A model generated the notes under the pieces. That model did no database searches. It had not been told where the DNA came from and worked only from the letters and a program-made list of their open reading frames with translations. Position numbers and translations under genes: made by a program. A stretch of DNA of 64,000 bases from Trichomonas vaginalis G3 (Eukaryota > Parabasalia > Trichomonadida > Trichomonadidae), in the NCBI RefSeq assembly GCF_026262505.1, contig NC_067205.1, forward strand, positions 12,214,001-12,278,000. Reading direction: 5' to 3'. Positions 61,406-64,000 of this stretch are shown here, in pieces (position 1 is the stretch's first letter; each line of letters opens with the position of its first letter).

Positions 61406-61864
61406 ATGAGTTCTTCATCAAGCTCTCGTGAACCTTCACCATCTATGAAACAAACTTTACCAAACGATTATGGAGCACCTATTGAATATTTCTTACGAGC
61501 TGCACAATGGCAAAGAGCAGTCTCACCAAGGTTAGGTGTTCCACCAGCTCCTGTCAAAAATAGCATTTGGTCAAGTCCCTATATAAGATATGGTCTCCCA
61601 CTAGGTTTGCTAGCTACAGCAGGAGCAGTAATGATGTTGAAAAGAAATAAAGCAAATATTGTAAATAATACTGAAGTAGCTGAAGTTAAACAAACTCCAA
61701 CACCTTCGCCAAAACCAACGCCTTCACAAGCAAAACCTTCAATGACTCCTGAACCTATGGAAGTACAAACTCCTGTTCAAAAGTCAACTCCTAAACCGAC
61801 TCCAACATTTAAACCAGAACCTACTCCTCAAATAAATCGTAAAACTCCTGCGTTTCCTTACTGA
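61406..61864 (+). CDS. Small membrane protein with Pro/Thr-rich tail, element B
   Basis: Copy of the 152-residue protein of A (two substitutions seen), with the hydrophobic segment GLPLGLLATAGAVMML. It looks whole. Confidence 0.75.
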   Translation: MSSSSSSREPSPSMKQTLPNDYGAPIEYFLRAAQWQRAVSPRLGVPPAPVKNSIWSSPYIRYGLPLGLLATAGAVMMLKRNKANIVNNTEVAEVKQTPTPSPKPTPSQAKPSMTPEPMEVQTPVQKSTPKPTPTFKPEPTPQINRKTPAFPY

Positions 61865-61914
61865 AAAAAAATAACGTTATTTTTATTTAATATTAAAATT
61901 TTTATTTGATTGAA

Positions 61915-62151
61915 ATGACGACTAAAGTCACTGAAGCAATGAAACAAAAGTTTTTGGTAGAATACATTAAATCAGGAACTATTCCAGAAGGTTTTTACAT
62001 TCATACTATGAAGGATGGTAGAGTTCAGTTTAGAAAGATAAAGCAACCATTAGATAGAGAAGGTATATTAAGGAAGATTAAACTTCATGAGGACAACATT
62101 GCTAAACTTAGGAAGAAGTTAGAAGAGTTGGAGAAAGGAAGAGAGTTATAA
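61915..62151 (+). CDS. Small protein, about 78 aa, element B
   Basis: Counterpart of the 80-aa protein of A. Its last residues (EKGREL) differ from those of A (DKADDSEE) because the inner border of the right terminal repeat falls there: the 3' end is shared with the tail of the 175-aa gene. The ATG at 61915 is used. Confidence 0.65.
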   Translation: MTTKVTEAMKQKFLVEYIKSGTIPEGFYIHTMKDGRVQFRKIKQPLDREGILRKIKLHEDNIAKLRKKLEELEKGREL

Positions 62152-62788
62152 AGCAATGAATTCAACAGGTTAGAAATGAGGGTAGAAATGAGGTTAGATC
62201 TACCCTTCTACCCTAAATTTATTTTTGCGCTATGTTTTCATACGTGTGAGGGTGGTGATATCATTATTTTTTAAGTTTATTTTTATATAAATGACGAAAA
62301 CTATTGAGATAACAAACTACAACGGTCATGAGTTCAAGAATTTATTCTTCGTTCCTCGTGAAAATACATTCTATCAGATACGAGGGAGAAAAGGTAAAGT
62401 TAGTTTGAGCGTTTATGAAGGAATGAAGAATGGAAAGTTTATACAAGCATACGATACAAACGGTAAACGTGTTTCATTAGCTTTGTCAAAACTTACTAAC
62501 ATTTATTTTGACAGTGACTTTGACCTATATGAAGAAGAAAGTGAGTCAGAAGATTATGAGCTGTTATGTGAAGCACAGCAATGGGAGGAGTTGCAATACT
62601 TTTGTAAGTGAGAACGTTTATTTTTACATTAGTGAGGTGAAGTGGTTGGCGGCTTTGTAAATATTTAAGGTTAAGTTAGTGTTGTCGTTTGTGTTGTAAA
62701 ATATACGTTAACGGTTTTGTAAATATTTAAGGTTAAGTGGTGTACGGAGGCGCGCAGTGCCTCAGTACACGACTTAGCCATACTAACT
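62130..62788. repeat. Right terminal inverted repeat of element B
   Basis: Inverted copy of 19623-20283, including the 106-aa gene, an AGATCT unit at 62168-62214 and the ACTGCGC-loop hairpin near 62735-62775. Confidence 0.9.
62291..62611 (+). CDS. Terminal small protein, 106 aa, element B right copy
   Basis: Same protein as at 19801-20121. The ATG follows TTTTTATATAA. Confidence 0.8.
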   Translation: MTKTIEITNYNGHEFKNLFFVPRENTFYQIRGRKGKVSLSVYEGMKNGKFIQAYDTNGKRVSLALSKLTNIYFDSDFDLYEEESESEDYELLCEAQQWEELQYFCK

Positions 62789-62794
62789 TATGTT
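62789..62794. repeat. Target site duplication of element B, right copy
   Basis: TATGTT, matching 19617-19622. Confidence 0.8.
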
Positions 62795-62866
62795 TCATTG
62801 ACTTTCTCCAGTAACGAGAACTTTTATGAGATAATATTGAAGAGAGATGATTTTAATATGGGGTAA
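62789..62866 (+). pseudogene. 74-aa-type gene of element A, 3' part
   Basis: The end of the gene interrupted by B (SLTFSSNENFYEIIL...). It is joined as TAAATG to the following 175-aa gene. Confidence 0.7.
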
Positions 62867-63394
62867 ATGGTAGCTTGGGCAGCTTTAGGCGCAATGGGAA
62901 CAAAAGCATTAGCATTTGGAGCAAAAGCACTTGGAGCTTATGACGCAGTAAATAAAATGAGTGGAGGAAGGGTTTCAAAGACATTAGATGCAAATAAAGG
63001 AAAGATTGGAGGCTGGGTTGCAAAGAAGTTAAGATTAAATAAAATAGGGCTCATAAATAAAGCATCCAATTTGGTTGCGACTGAGTCAGAAAATGCTTTA
63101 GGAAAGGACGATGAGTTTGCAAAACACGCAAAAGACTTTAATGACCAGATGAAAGGTGAAACAATGCATTTAAATAGATTCGATGGAACTAAAGAAAATG
63201 TTTCTTCTCCACCAGTAGTTCTTCCGTATGGTCCCTATGGAATGTATGGAAACCCTTACGAAAGACCATTTGACCCATTGACTGGTGGAAGTAACTGGTA
63301 TCATTACGGCCGAAGAAGAAAGACAGTCAAGTTGGAGACAGACGTGAAGAAAGCAACTAAAAAGAAACCAAGGAAGAGAGTTATAAAGCAATGA
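62867..63394 (+). CDS. Basic virion-type protein, 175 aa, element A
   Basis: Whole copy of the 175-residue protein (hydrophobic start, basic tail KKKPRKRVIKQ). It lies at the right end of A, next to the terminal repeat. Confidence 0.75.
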   Translation: MVAWAALGAMGTKALAFGAKALGAYDAVNKMSGGRVSKTLDANKGKIGGWVAKKLRLNKIGLINKASNLVATESENALGKDDEFAKHAKDFNDQMKGETMHLNRFDGTKENVSSPPVVLPYGPYGMYGNPYERPFDPLTGGSNWYHYGRRRKTVKLETDVKKATKKKPRKRVIKQ

Positions 63395-63424
63395 GAACGT
63401 TTATGTTATGAGAAATTTTTAAAC

Positions 63425-64000
63425 GTTTAGTTTTTATTTTACTGAAAATTTTTATTTGGATGTAATGACGAAAACTATTGAGATAACAAACTACAACGGT
63501 CATGAGTTCAAGAATTTGTTCTTCGTTCCATGAAAATAATATCATTTCTACATAGAGAGGGAGAAAGGGTAAAGTTAGTTTGAGCGTTTATGATAGCAAA
63601 CATAATGGAAGATATATACAAGCAGTAGATACAAACGGTAAGCGTGTTTCATTACATTTGTCAAAACTTATAAACATTAATTATGACAGCGACTTTGACT
63701 CAGACGATTGGAGCGACAGTAGTGATACTGAAGAATATGAACTATTATGTGAAGCACAGCAATGGGAAGCGCTGCAATACTTTTGTAAATGAGAACATTA
63801 GTGGGAACGTTAGTGTGTACGTTAGTGAGAACGTTTATTTTTTCATGCACGTGCATTGTGTCGCGGGGAGTTGCCATGGGCAATGATCTGCGCACAATAT
63901 ATAACGTACAGAGAGGTGAGATGAGGTGGTTTATGTGATAAATACTTTACGTGGCAGAAATAGTTTAAGGCTATTAGAAATATCGCATATGCGATGTAAA
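63425..64000. repeat. Right terminal inverted repeat of element A (runs off the window)
   Basis: Inverted copy of the left repeat from about 9345 inward. The last 208 bp of the window (63793-64000) have no gene and include CTTTACGTGGCAGAAATAG, which is present inverted near 9390. Confidence 0.85.
63465..63792 (+). pseudogene. Terminal small protein gene, element A right copy (broken)
   Basis: It matches the 108-aa left copy including the acidic DSDFDSDDWSDSSD tail; broken, about two breaks. Confidence 0.7.

Larger units (their letters stand above)
19623..62788. mobile_element. Maverick/Polinton element B (middle)
   Basis: The element is bounded by inverted ends (GTTAGTATGGCTAAGT) and the 6-bp target copies TATGTT. 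It is inserted in the 74-aa gene of A. Without C it measures about 22.8 kb and has the complete gene order from the 175-aa/capsid-like/ATPase side through fibre, integrase and KilA-N genes to polymerase and major capsid. It is broken: about five or six genes are damaged, plus the interruption by C. Near identity with A and C suggests a young burst of insertions. Confidence 0.93.
9254..64000. mobile_element. Maverick/Polinton element A (outermost, oldest)
   Basis: The element starts AGTTAGTATAC at 9254. Its right inverted repeat runs off the window, and by comparison with the left end about 92 bp are missing. Without the nested B and C it would be about 11.7 kb. It carries the terminal 106-aa-type gene at both ends, small virion-type genes, the major capsid gene and protein-primed polymerase on the left, and the 74- and 175-aa genes on the right. 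It has no ATPase, fibre, integrase or complete KilA-N genes. It is broken, with roughly five damaged genes. It is the host of insertion B and therefore the oldest of the three. Confidence 0.9.

Noticed and set aside
9254-64000. Free giant-virus or virophage genome
   Set aside because: Host genes with trichomonad Inr elements on the left, exact target duplications and nested insertion show integrated elements.

Overview
The window is AT-rich, largely intronless protist DNA and almost certainly comes from the parabasalid Trichomonas vaginalis or a very close relative. The evidence is an ankyrin gene of the trichomonad DUF3447 type, host start codons preceded by TCA-type initiator (Inr) elements (TCATTTTTCATA before galE), short intergenic spaces, and very large protein-primed Maverick/Polinton elements, which are known to be abundant in that genome. 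About 9.2 kb of host DNA on the left is followed by about 55 kb of nested Mavericks.

Host part (1-9253): a gene entering from the left edge (minus strand, coiled-coil-like, unrecognised), a small TA-flanked MITE-like repeat, an ankyrin-repeat gene split over two frames, a second MITE-like repeat, an intact UDP-glucose 4-epimerase, a type I membrane protein with a very long Lys/Glu-rich ectodomain, a possible CD2BP2/Lin1-like protein, a 121-bp tandem repeat, and a gene with its own Inr that is cut by the first Maverick.

Maverick part: three elements sit inside one another. Element A starts at 9254 and, judged from its terminal repeat, ends about 92 bp beyond the window. Element B (19623-62788, about 22.8 kb net) is inserted in A with target copies TATGTT. 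Element C (26914-47252, 20.3 kb) is inserted in the tail-fibre gene of B with target copies TATGAT. So A is the oldest insertion and C the youngest, and the high similarity between copies suggests all are recent on an evolutionary scale. B has the full gene set: a terminal 106-aa protein in both TIRs, a basic 175-aa protein, a 74-aa protein, three capsid-like proteins, packaging ATPase, collagen/collar-type fibre, integrase, a Cys-motif protein, two KilA-N regulators, protein-primed DNA polymerase B, double-jelly-roll-size major capsid protein and small virion-type proteins. A keeps both ends but lacks the ATPase-fibre-integrase block. C is a giant palindrome: two 9.2-kb inverted copies of the ATPase-fibre-integrase half around a 1.9-kb centre, with no polymerase and no major capsid gene. 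All three are treated as fossils: A and B are broken in several genes, C's left arm is heavily broken while its right arm is nearly whole.

Structural signals not explained by genes are plentiful: a hairpin just inside every TIR with a constant loop and a different but still paired stem in each element; AGATCT-centred palindromes with matching outer half-sites; GC-rich double hairpins scattered in genes and spacers, including in frame in the polymerase; TTTTTGACGAAGTG hairpin arrays; a shared leader in front of the regulatory genes; and gene trains joined stop-to-start as TAAATG.
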